From Cyclobacteriaceae bacterium (lineage in GTDB: Bacteria > Bacteroidota > Bacteroidia > Cytophagales > Cyclobacteriaceae), in contig JAOUKG010000207.1 of assembly GCA_029882725.1 (NCBI GenBank), forward strand, positions 1 to 5,850: a stretch of 5,850 nucleotides of DNA. Reading direction: 5' to 3'. Below the pieces are notes generated by a model. The model was not told the origin of the DNA. It saw only the letters and a list, made by a program, of their open reading frames with translations, and did not search any database. Position numbers and translations under genes: made by a program. Positions 1-5,850 of the stretch are shown here, piece by piece (position 1 is the first letter of the stretch; every line of letters starts with the position of its first letter).

Positions 1-1
1 A

Positions 2-70
2 ACTTCCGTTTTCAAGAAAATAGAAAGTCTGAAAATGATTAGACCTGCACTGTATGAAAGAGTAAAATAG
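2..70 (+). CDS. Possible C-terminal end of an unidentified gene, cut by the window edge
   Basis: One plus-strand frame is open from the window edge to a TAG at 68-70. It encodes 22 residues rich in Lys, Arg and Glu and ending ALYERVK, which looks like a charged amphipathic helix. The other two plus frames have stops within the first 45 bases. If real, this gene converges on the pirin-family gene, with only 11 bases between the two stop codons and no visible hairpin terminator. The fragment is too short to name a family. An open frame of this length can occur by chance, so confidence is low. Confidence 0.3.
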   Translation, partial: TSVFKKIESLKMIRPALYERVK

Positions 71-81
71 TTTAAACCTAA

Positions 82-807
82 TTAATTGAGTTCCATGGGC
101 ACTTCCATTACAAGAATGTCTGAATTTGTTGAAGCCTTGATATTTATATTTTCAACTTCCCAAACTCCATACCCATCCCTCTTATTCAACGGTTGTCCTT
201 CAATTTCCACACTTCCCTCAAGAATAAAGAAGTAAATTCCATTGCCAGGTTTTTTAAGTGAGTATGTAGTTGACTTGCCCGGCTCAAAAGTTCCCCGATG
301 AAACCATACATCCTGATGTATCCAAACCCCGGCGTCTTCTGGATTTGGTGATAAAATTTGCTGAAAATTATTTTTCAATGTCTGAGGATCATAACTTTTC
401 TGATCGTAACGGGGCTCAACATTTGTTTTATTAGGGAATATCCAAATTTGCAAAAAATTTGTCAACACCTCTTTGTTCCGATTGTATTCGGAGTGGTATA
501 TACCAGTTCCCGCACTCATCGCCTGAATATCATTTTCATAGATCACATGCGTATTTCCCATACTGTCTTTATGCTCCAACTCACCTTTCAAAGGAATTGA
601 AATAATCTCCATATTGTCATGAGGATGTGTGCCAAATCCCATACCCCCTTGAACAATGTCATCATTCAAAACACGTAATACGCCAAAATACATCCTTTCG
701 GGATCGTGGTATCCAGCAAAACTAAAGGTATGATGGGAATCCAGCCAACCGTGATTGGCATGTCCACGGGTTTCGGATTTGTGTAATACTGATTTCATAT
801 TAAGCAT
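82..807 (-). CDS. Pirin family protein (bicupin, YhhW-like)
   Basis: This gene encodes 241 residues, close to the roughly 230 of E. coli YhhW. Residues 16-38 (RGHANHGWLDSHHTFSFAGY) match the start of the pirin N-terminal cupin. The expected metal ligands are all visible: H61 and H63 in GTHPHDNMEI, then H105 and E107 in GTGIYHSEYN. The second cupin covers roughly residues 150-236 and includes the IYFFILEGSVEIEG strand pair. It has no signal peptide or membrane segment, so it is probably cytoplasmic. Pirins of this type bind Fe or a similar metal, and some show quercetin 2,3-dioxygenase activity in vitro. The physiological substrate is generally unknown, so I do not assign one here. Two in-frame ATGs compete as the start, at 807 and 798 (codon 4). 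The second gives an N-terminus closer to YhhW, and there is no ribosome binding site to decide between them. The gene is transcribed alone, divergently from tex. Confidence 0.95.
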   Translation of the reverse strand: MLNMKSVLHKSETRGHANHGWLDSHHTFSFAGYHDPERMYFGVLRVLNDDIVQGGMGFGTHPHDNMEIISIPLKGELEHKDSMGNTHVIYENDIQAMSAGTGIYHSEYNRNKEVLTNFLQIWIFPNKTNVEPRYDQKSYDPQTLKNNFQQILSPNPEDAGVWIHQDVWFHRGTFEPGKSTTYSLKKPGNGIYFFILEGSVEIEGQPLNKRDGYGVWEVENINIKASTNSDILVMEVPMELN

Positions 808-844
808 GACTATTTTCTGTAAATTAAACGAATTAAAATTTAAA

Positions 845-856
845 ATGTTTAAACAT
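845..856. promoter_or_regulatory. 12-bp perfect palindrome upstream of the pirin gene
   Basis: ATGTTTAAACAT is a perfect palindrome 37 bp upstream of the ATG at 807. The core GTTTAAA recurs at 870-876, 23 bp away. A weak minus-strand promoter candidate lies further out: TATATCTG (complement of 885-892, one mismatch to TAnnTTTG) with CTTG (complement of 909-912) and a 16-bp spacer. If that promoter is used, the palindrome falls in the 5' leader, where a repressor could bind. AT-rich palindromes of this length also arise by chance, so the role is inferred. Confidence 0.22.
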
Positions 857-1047
857 CTTTTATTTCAACGTTTAAATAAGGTACCAGATATAAAATTCCC
901 TGCATTTTCAAGTTAGGCCCAATTTACTAATTGCATAACGTTTCGTACTTGGATTTGTAATATATTATAATCAACATCCTATTTCTAAAATAACAATTCA
1001 ATTAAACATTCGTCGAAAATAACCCTCGAATAATCGACATGAATTTC

Positions 1048-1055
1048 TATTTTTG
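1048..1055 (+). promoter_or_regulatory. Bacteroidota -7 promoter element for tex
   Basis: TATTTTTG matches the TAnnTTTG -7 consensus of the Bacteroidota primary sigma factor exactly. It ends five bases before the tex ATG and is followed by a CCCCC run. I see no good TTTG -33 element at the usual distance. Transcription from this element would begin at or within a few bases of the start codon, giving a leaderless or nearly leaderless mRNA. Confidence 0.5.
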
Positions 1056-1060
1056 CCCCC

Positions 1061-3181
1061 ATGAAAGAACATTATATCAGCTTAATAGTAGAAGCAGCAG
1101 AAGTTACCAAAAAACAGGTGCAAGCTGTAACCGAATTATTGGAAGAAGGAGCCACTATACCCTTTATGGCCCGATATAGAAAAGAGCGAACAGACAATCT
1201 GGACGAAGTAAAATTACTACTGATAAAAGAAAAATTACATTATTTTGAAGGCCTTGAGCAAAGGAAAGAGTATGTGTTACATATTATTCAAGAGCAAGGG
1301 AAACTTACTCCCGAACTTGAAAAAGAAATAGAAAACACTACTGAACTCACTACTCTGGAGGATATTTATCTTCCTTATAAACCTAAACGAAAGACCAGGG
1401 CAACAAAGGCAATCGAAGCTGGTTTAGAGCCACTTGCCACACTTATTTTTGAGCAAAAAGACCTTGACCCCAAAACGTTGGCTAAAGAATATCTAAATGA
1501 CACAATTTTAACTGAGGAAGCTGCCCTGAGTGGTGCCCGGGATATCATTGCAGAATGGATAAGTGAAAACAAAGATGTTCGAGATAGAATACGTAAGCTG
1601 TTTAGTCAAAAAGCAGTAATTAGCTCCAAAGAGGTTAAAACCAAGACAGATGATAAGTACAAAGATTACTTTGAATTCGAGGAACTACTACATAAATGTC
1701 CATCACACAGGTTGTTAGCTATTTATCGGGGAGAAAACGAAGGGGTTTTAAAAACAGATATTTCTGTAGAAGAAGAAACAGCTTTTCACCAGATTGATAG
1801 AATAGTACTAAAAAATGACAATTATTGTACTAATGAGGTACAAGATGCTGTTGAGGATTCTTACAAAAGGTTAATAAAGCCAAGTATTGAAAATGAATTC
1901 AGAAAGATAGCCAAAGAGAAAGCCGATGAGGAGGCTATTAATGTATTCAGGGAAAATTTAAGACAGTTATTACTTTCGGCTCCATTGGGACAAAAAAGGA
2001 CTTTAGCCCTGGATCCTGGCTATCGTACCGGATGTAAAATGGTTATATTGGATCAATTTGGTAATCTCTTACATAAAGACACTATTTTTCCCCATCCACC
2101 ACAGAATCAATCCAGAATGGCTTCTGAAAAAGTAACGGATTTATGTGAAAAATTTGACATCGAAGCTATATCCATAGGTAATGGTACGGCAGGCAGGGAA
2201 ACTGAAGAGTTTGTCAGAAAATTACCTATTTCGAAATCCATAAAAATATTCCTAACCAATGAGAGTGGTGCTTCCATTTATTCTGCCTCTGAAACAGCAC
2301 GCGAAGAATTTCCTGATGAAGATATAACAGTAAGAGGGGCTGTATCTATTGGCCGACGTTTGATGGATCCTCTTGCAGAATTAGTCAAAATTGATCCAAA
2401 ATCAATTGGAGTTGGTCAATATCAACATGATGTAGATCAGAAAAAACTCAGAGAATCCTTAGATCAGGTAGTTGAAAGTTGTGTAAACTTAGTGGGTGTA
2501 GATGTCAATACTGCCAGTAAACAACTACTTTCATACGTCTCCGGGATGGGATCAAAGTTAGCCTCAAACTTTGTTGAATTCAGAAAGAAAAATGGCGGTT
2601 TCAGTTCACGTAAAGATTTTTTGAAAGTACCCTTGATGGGTCCTTCGGCATTTGAACAAGCAGCAGGTTTTTTGAGGATAGCTAATTCGGAAAATCCCCT
2701 TGATAGCAGTGCTGTACATCCGGAGCGATATGAATTAGTAGAAAAAATGGCAAAAGACCAACAATGTGAGCTTAATGACCTGATCACTAAACAAGATATT
2801 CGCAAAAAAATAAATTTAAAGAACTATATCACTGAAGAAGTTGGTAAATACACTTTGGAAGATATTTTGAATGAACTTGAAAAGCCCGGCAGAGATCCAA
2901 GGGAGCAAATCGAAGAATTTTCATTTGCCGACATTCACAGCATGGAAGACCTAAAAGTAGGCATGGAAGTACCTGGCATTGTTACTAACTTAACGAAATT
3001 CGGAGCATTTGTAGATATTGGGGTTAAACAAGATGGCTTGGTTCATATTTCACAAATTACTGACAAGTTTATTAAAGACCCTGCTGAAGTTTTAAAACTA
3101 CAACAAAAGGTTTCGGCCCGGGTATTGGAAGTAGATCCAAAACGAAAGAGGATATCGCTGAGTTTGCGTAAAGAACAATAG
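1061..3181 (+). CDS. tex: RNA-binding transcriptional accessory protein Tex
   Basis: This is a complete 706-residue Tex protein, somewhat shorter than the roughly 770-residue E. coli form. Domains run in the usual order. The helical Tex N-terminal region (about 1-190) includes EEGATIPFMARYRKE at 28-42. The YqgF/RNase H-like domain (about 312-440) has ALDPGYRTG at 316-324, SIGNGTAGRETE at 371-382 and ESGASIYSAS at 401-410. VRGAVSIGRRLMDPLAELVK at 424-443 and the GVGQYQHDV segment at 450-458 follow. A helix-hairpin-helix region lies at about 489-540 (GMG 495-497, MGPSAFEQAAGFLRI), then SAVHPERY. A C-terminal S1 domain (about 632-703) contains KFGAFVDIGV and DGLVHISQI. Tex proteins bind RNA and nucleic acid in the cytoplasm and associate with transcription. 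The YqgF-like domain is usually not an active nuclease. The ATG fits the family start and sits directly after the -7 element, with no Shine-Dalgarno sequence. The gene is monocistronic, closed by its own terminator. Confidence 0.97.
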   Translation: MKEHYISLIVEAAEVTKKQVQAVTELLEEGATIPFMARYRKERTDNLDEVKLLLIKEKLHYFEGLEQRKEYVLHIIQEQGKLTPELEKEIENTTELTTLEDIYLPYKPKRKTRATKAIEAGLEPLATLIFEQKDLDPKTLAKEYLNDTILTEEAALSGARDIIAEWISENKDVRDRIRKLFSQKAVISSKEVKTKTDDKYKDYFEFEELLHKCPSHRLLAIYRGENEGVLKTDISVEEETAFHQIDRIVLKNDNYCTNEVQDAVEDSYKRLIKPSIENEFRKIAKEKADEEAINVFRENLRQLLLSAPLGQKRTLALDPGYRTGCKMVILDQFGNLLHKDTIFPHPPQNQSRMASEKVTDLCEKFDIEAISIGNGTAGRETEEFVRKLPISKSIKIFLTNESGASIYSASETAREEFPDEDITVRGAVSIGRRLMDPLAELVKIDPKSIGVGQYQHDVDQKKLRESLDQVVESCVNLVGVDVNTASKQLLSYVSGMGSKLASNFVEFRKKNGGFSSRKDFLKVPLMGPSAFEQAAGFLRIANSENPLDSSAVHPERYELVEKMAKDQQCELNDLITKQDIRKKINLKNYITEEVGKYTLEDILNELEKPGRDPREQIEEFSFADIHSMEDLKVGMEVPGIVTNLTKFGAFVDIGVKQDGLVHISQITDKFIKDPAEVLKLQQKVSARVLEVDPKRKRISLSLRKEQ

Positions 3182-3184
3182 TTA

Positions 3185-3217
3185 AAAGCCCGGTATTAAA
3201 GCCGGGTTTTCTTTTTT
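3185..3217 (+). terminator. Rho-independent terminator of tex
   Basis: The hairpin begins three bases after the tex stop. Bases 3185-3193 pair with 3202-3210: nine pairs, five of them G-C, with one G-U at 3188/3207. The loop is eight bases and the T-rich tail runs through 3217. On the minus strand the same stem is followed by only a short T run, so it would terminate weakly in that direction. Confidence 0.87.
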
Positions 3218-3479
3218 ATTGAAGTCTGTTCTTATTGAGGTTCGTTACGATGAAGCTTTTAACCTGATTAAATGCCCTTTAGTTTGGATTATCTAATATA
3301 GCTACAGATTATTTTACCACGAGGAAAGCAAAGAAGGTTGTTAAACCCTATTTACGTCCAACAACAAATCTATTTCCTAATGAATAATAAAAATTAAACG
3401 TTTATTTTCAGGGTTATGAGCATTAAAATTTTGCGTTATGGTGATTGTTTTTTAGGGAAATAGCATTGTCCCCTCCCCG

Positions 3480-3492
3480 TTGTAATTTACAA
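3480..3492. promoter_or_regulatory. Perfect dyad TTGTAA-T-TTACAA
   Basis: Two 6-base arms flank a single central T. Such a short dyad could be a regulator half-site pair, but it lies about 330 bp from the nrdJ start and nothing links it to a known protein. It directly follows a C-rich stretch (CCCCTCCCC). Confidence 0.2.
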
Positions 3493-3551
3493 AAAACACA
3501 CCCAAATAGCCGTTTATTACACACTTATATTACTTTTCCCAAACTTGGTGG

Positions 3552-3569
3552 GGTGTTGTGGTGTTGTGG
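3552..3569 (+). repeat. Short tandem repeat GGTGTTGT, 2.25 copies, in a G/T-only tract
   Basis: GGTGTTGT occurs twice head to tail and is followed by GG. It sits inside a 25-base tract (3545-3569) with no A or C on the plus strand, which stands out in this AT-rich region. Four GG-containing runs could in principle form a two-tetrad quadruplex, but that is speculative. Confidence 0.6.
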
Positions 3570-3577
3570 ATTAAACA

Positions 3578-3594
3578 GGTTGGACATCCCGACC
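3578..3594 (+). other. Small GC-rich hairpin without a T tail
   Basis: GGTTGG (3578-3583) pairs with CCGACC (3589-3594) across a five-base loop, giving six pairs including one G-U. No T run follows, so it is not an intrinsic terminator. It lies nine bases after the G/T tract and could be part of a structured leader or small RNA. Function unknown. Confidence 0.3.
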
Positions 3595-3720
3595 CATTCA
3601 GAAAATATTATTAACTAAAGGCTCTAATTATTCAAGGGTTGTTTTATGAAAGTTTTATGGATAAAAAAAACAGTATTACTTTTTTCCATTTAAACCTCAA
3701 ACCAAATTGTTACAAAAGAG

Positions 3721-3737
3721 AGGAATAAATTATTCCT
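3721..3737. promoter_or_regulatory. Perfect 8-bp-arm dyad, candidate operator upstream of nrdJ
   Basis: AGGAATAA and TTATTCCT are perfect inverted repeats around a single central A. The centre is about 90 bp before the nrdJ ATG, a suitable place for an operator or activator site. It does not resemble the NrdR box (ACAC...GTGT type). It is the longest perfect dyad I found in this gap. The regulatory role is inferred from position and symmetry only. Confidence 0.35.
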
Positions 3738-3819
3738 GATAAATATCATAAAATTAACCAATACTCAACCTTTCATTGATGAGTAGCAATGCATAATTTT
3801 AATTGAAAATTTTCTAGCT

Positions 3820-5850
3820 ATGAAAGAGTTTACCCTCCCAATTGATTTTGATAAACCTGAAAAAAAATCTTTCATCCCTGTTACTCCTCCCCCTCCAAAA
3901 TTGACTCATTTTCCCTACGAAGAAGTAAAGGCAGCAGCACTTGAATACTTCAATGGGGATGAATTATCTGCAGAAGTATGGATTAATAAATATGCATTGA
4001 AAGACTATCAGGGAAATATTTATGAAAAGACGCCTACCGATATGCATAATCGTATGGCCGATGAAATATTTCGAATAGAAAAGAATTACCCCAATCCCCT
4101 AAGCAGAAGTGAAATTTTTGAGGCAATAGCTGAGTTCAAATATATTGTACCTCAGGGGGGGCCAATGTCTGGTATTGGAAATAATTTTCAAGTGGTCTCT
4201 TTGTCCAACTGCTTTGTTATAGGAAATCCAGAGGGATCGGATTCGTACGGAGCCATCATGAAAATTGATGAGGAACAGGTACAACTCATGAAACGTCGTG
4301 GTGGTGTGGGCCATGATCTTTCATCTGTACGTCCTAAGAAATCACCTGTTAAAAATAGTGCCCTTACCTCTACAGGAGTGGTGAGTTTTATGGAGAGGTA
4401 TTCCAATTCTACCCGTGAGGTGGCTCAAGACGGACGCAGAGGCGCCTTAATGCTTTCTCTGGCGGTGAATCATCCCGATATTGTTGACTTTATCACAGCC
4501 AAAACAGATACTACTAAGATTACAGGTGCCAATATCTCCGTAAGAATAAATGATGCGTTTATGGAGGCCGTAAAAAATAATCAGAAGTATGATCTGAAAT
4601 TTCCAGTGGATGCCCTTGAGCCTAAATACAAAAAATCAGTAAACGCCCGTGAAATATGGGATCTTCTTGTTGAATCTTCCTGGACATCTGCAGAACCAGG
4701 TATTTTATTTTGGGATACCGTATTAAGGGAATCTATACCCGATCATTATTCCGATTTCGGTTTCAAAACTGTATCTACCAACCCTTGCGGTGAAATTCCT
4801 CTTTGTCCCTATGACAGTTGCAGGCTTCTTGCCATTAATTTATACTCCCATGTGGTAGATCCTTTTACGGAAAAGGCTCATTTCGATTATGAATTATTTA
4901 CAAAAAACATAAAAATAGCCCAACGGGTAATGGACGATATCATTGATCTTGAATTAGAAAAAATTGATCATATTTTAGATAAAATAACCAACGACCCGGA
5001 ACCTACATCCCTTAAAAGAACAGAAAAGAACTTGTGGGAAAAAATACGAAACAAATGTATTGAAGGTCGTCGTACCGGAATTGGCATTACCGGTGAAGGA
5101 GATATGCTTGCTGCATTGGGTCTGAGGTACGGATCGGAAGAAGGTATTGAATTCTCAGTAAAAACACATCGTCACTTAGCTATTGAGGCGTATAGATCTT
5201 CGGTTAATATGGCCAAAGAAAGGGGTGCTTTTCCTATATATAGTACCGATAGGGAAAAACACAACCCATTTATACAGCGAATTGCTGCGGCTGATCCCAT
5301 TTTATATCAGGATATGTGTAAATACGGAAGAAGAAATATTGCCCTGCTCACTATCGCCCCAACTGGTACCGTTAGCCTTATGACACGCACCAGTTCCGGA
5401 ATAGAGCCAGCTTTCCGGATTTCCTATACAAGACGAAGGAAAATTAATCCCGGTGAAACTGTTAATAAAGCCGATTTTACAGATCAATCGGGCGACCAAT
5501 GGATAGAAACCCGGGTATTTCATCATGCCTTCAGTCATTATTTAGAACAACACGGACTGGATCCGGAAAAAGTAAGGGAAATGCCTGCTGAGGATTTGGA
5601 TAAACTCATCATGGAAAGTCCTTATTTTCAATCTACCGCTGCAGACATTGACTGGGTACAGAAAGTTAAAATGCAGGGGGACATTCAAAAATGGGTGGAT
5701 CACTCCATAAGTGTTACTGTTAATCTTCCTGAAGAAACCAGTAAAGAAACCATCAGTCAAATTTTTCAAAAAGCTTGGGAAAGTGGCTGCAAAGGCGTAA
5801 CTATCTACAGGGAGGGTTCTCGTTCAGGGGTTTTGGTTTCAGATAGTAAA
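3820..5850 (+). CDS. nrdJ: Adenosylcobalamin-dependent (class II) ribonucleoside-diphosphate reductase, 5' part
   Basis: The frame is open from ATG 3820 to the window edge, giving 677 residues; the C-terminus lies outside. The enzyme reduces ribonucleotides to deoxyribonucleotides in the cytoplasm, using a thiyl radical generated from adenosylcobalamin and needing no oxygen. Active-site residues are visible in order. C131 in LSNCFVI and C334 in YDSCRLL are the expected redox pair. N321, C323 and E325 in NPCGEIPL are the radical cysteine and its partners; the 11-residue gap from C323 to C334 equals that in the Thermotoga maritima enzyme. RRGGVGHDLSSVRP is at 159-172, the substrate-specificity loop region VAQDGRRGALM at 201-211, the phosphate-binding APTGT at 513-517, and GCKGVTIYREGSRSG at 656-670. 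The missing part should carry the C-terminal cysteines that re-reduce the active site. An in-frame TAG at 3784 closes the frame upstream. No Shine-Dalgarno sequence is present; an AT-rich GAAAATTTTC precedes the start. Expression probably depends on cobalamin supply, but no riboswitch is visible. Confidence 0.96.
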   Translation, partial: MKEFTLPIDFDKPEKKSFIPVTPPPPKLTHFPYEEVKAAALEYFNGDELSAEVWINKYALKDYQGNIYEKTPTDMHNRMADEIFRIEKNYPNPLSRSEIFEAIAEFKYIVPQGGPMSGIGNNFQVVSLSNCFVIGNPEGSDSYGAIMKIDEEQVQLMKRRGGVGHDLSSVRPKKSPVKNSALTSTGVVSFMERYSNSTREVAQDGRRGALMLSLAVNHPDIVDFITAKTDTTKITGANISVRINDAFMEAVKNNQKYDLKFPVDALEPKYKKSVNAREIWDLLVESSWTSAEPGILFWDTVLRESIPDHYSDFGFKTVSTNPCGEIPLCPYDSCRLLAINLYSHVVDPFTEKAHFDYELFTKNIKIAQRVMDDIIDLELEKIDHILDKITNDPEPTSLKRTEKNLWEKIRNKCIEGRRTGIGITGEGDMLAALGLRYGSEEGIEFSVKTHRHLAIEAYRSSVNMAKERGAFPIYSTDREKHNPFIQRIAAADPILYQDMCKYGRRNIALLTIAPTGTVSLMTRTSSGIEPAFRISYTRRRKINPGETVNKADFTDQSGDQWIETRVFHHAFSHYLEQHGLDPEKVREMPAEDLDKLIMESPYFQSTAADIDWVQKVKMQGDIQKWVDHSISVTVNLPEETSKETISQIFQKAWESGCKGVTIYREGSRSGVLVSDSK

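Larger units (their letters stand above)
3218..3819. other. About 600-bp intergenic region without a convincing gene, upstream of nrdJ
   Basis: No open frame of useful length or recognised RNA gene is visible on either strand. Only micro-ORFs occur, such as 15 codons at 3646-3693 (MKVLWIKKTVLLFSI) and 23 codons at 3657-3728. The region does hold several short dyads, a G/T-only tandem repeat and a small hairpin, listed separately. It must contain the nrdJ promoter and any control of that gene, but I could not locate a TAnnTTTG element on the plus strand close to the nrdJ start. I see no B12-box or cobalamin riboswitch core and no clear NrdR box. It could also include a degraded gene or a small RNA. 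Confidence 0.6.

Noticed and set aside
358..600. 80-codon plus-strand open frame inside the pirin gene
   Set aside because: It is antisense to a well-supported pirin coding sequence and shows no family features of its own.
1375..2805. Minus-strand open frames at 1375-1572 and 2464-2805
   Set aside because: Both lie wholly inside tex, whose domains are intact and recognisable; they are shadows of its codon pattern.
3365..3372. Minus-strand TAGATTTG matching the -7 promoter consensus, possibly driving a small RNA toward the tex terminator
   Set aside because: No -33 element sits at the right distance, and the downstream sequence shows no structured RNA apart from the tex terminator. An 8-mer with two free positions is expected by chance.
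3527..3543. ACACTTATATTACTTT as a possible NrdR box upstream of nrdJ
   Set aside because: Only the first ACAC half and the AT-rich middle resemble the consensus. The GTGT half is missing and no second box follows.
3663..3685. A-run and T-run flanking AGTATTACT as a terminator hairpin
   Set aside because: The stem is almost entirely A-T with a C-T mismatch and no G-C core, and no gene ends upstream of it.
3218..3819. Cobalamin riboswitch upstream of nrdJ
   Set aside because: I see no B12-box-like conserved core or the multi-stem arrangement. This is a by-eye judgement, and a covariance search would settle it.
4099..5769. Open frames at 4099-4314, 4188-4406, 5302-5538 and 5542-5769 (minus) and 5183-5383 (plus)
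   Set aside because: All overlap the nrdJ reading frame, which carries conserved motifs throughout. None looks like a real protein.

Overview
This is an AT-rich stretch of a Bacteroidota-type chromosome with three clear protein genes, all of housekeeping or common accessory kind. The assignment to Bacteroidota rests on three things. There is a TAnnTTTG-type -7 promoter element just before tex. Neither tex nor nrdJ has a Shine-Dalgarno sequence. The class II ribonucleotide reductase carries a CPYDSCRLLAINLYS segment that I associate with that phylum from memory. I cannot name a genus.

Layout: bases 2-70 may be the last 22 codons of a plus-strand gene that converges on a minus-strand pirin-family gene (82-807). 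The pirin gene and tex (1061-3181, plus) are divergent and share a 253-bp intergenic region. That region holds a TATTTTTG promoter element next to the tex start and a 12-bp palindrome upstream of the pirin gene. Tex is complete and ends at a strong intrinsic terminator (3185-3217). About 600 bp without a convincing gene follows, containing several short dyads, a G/T-only tandem repeat and a small hairpin. Next is the 5' part of an adenosylcobalamin-dependent (class II) ribonucleoside-diphosphate reductase gene, nrdJ (3820 to the window edge). All catalytic residues up to the end of the barrel are visible and the C-terminus is cut off.

The genes do not form an operon or an obvious shared pathway. 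The pirin-family protein is a metal-binding bicupin of uncertain substrate, Tex is an RNA-binding factor linked to transcription, and NrdJ makes deoxyribonucleotides without needing oxygen. I found no mobile element, CRISPR array, tRNA, rRNA or defence-type system, and nothing that I would call a new biological system. The least explained part is the long leader region upstream of nrdJ, which lacks any cobalamin riboswitch or clear NrdR box that I can recognise.
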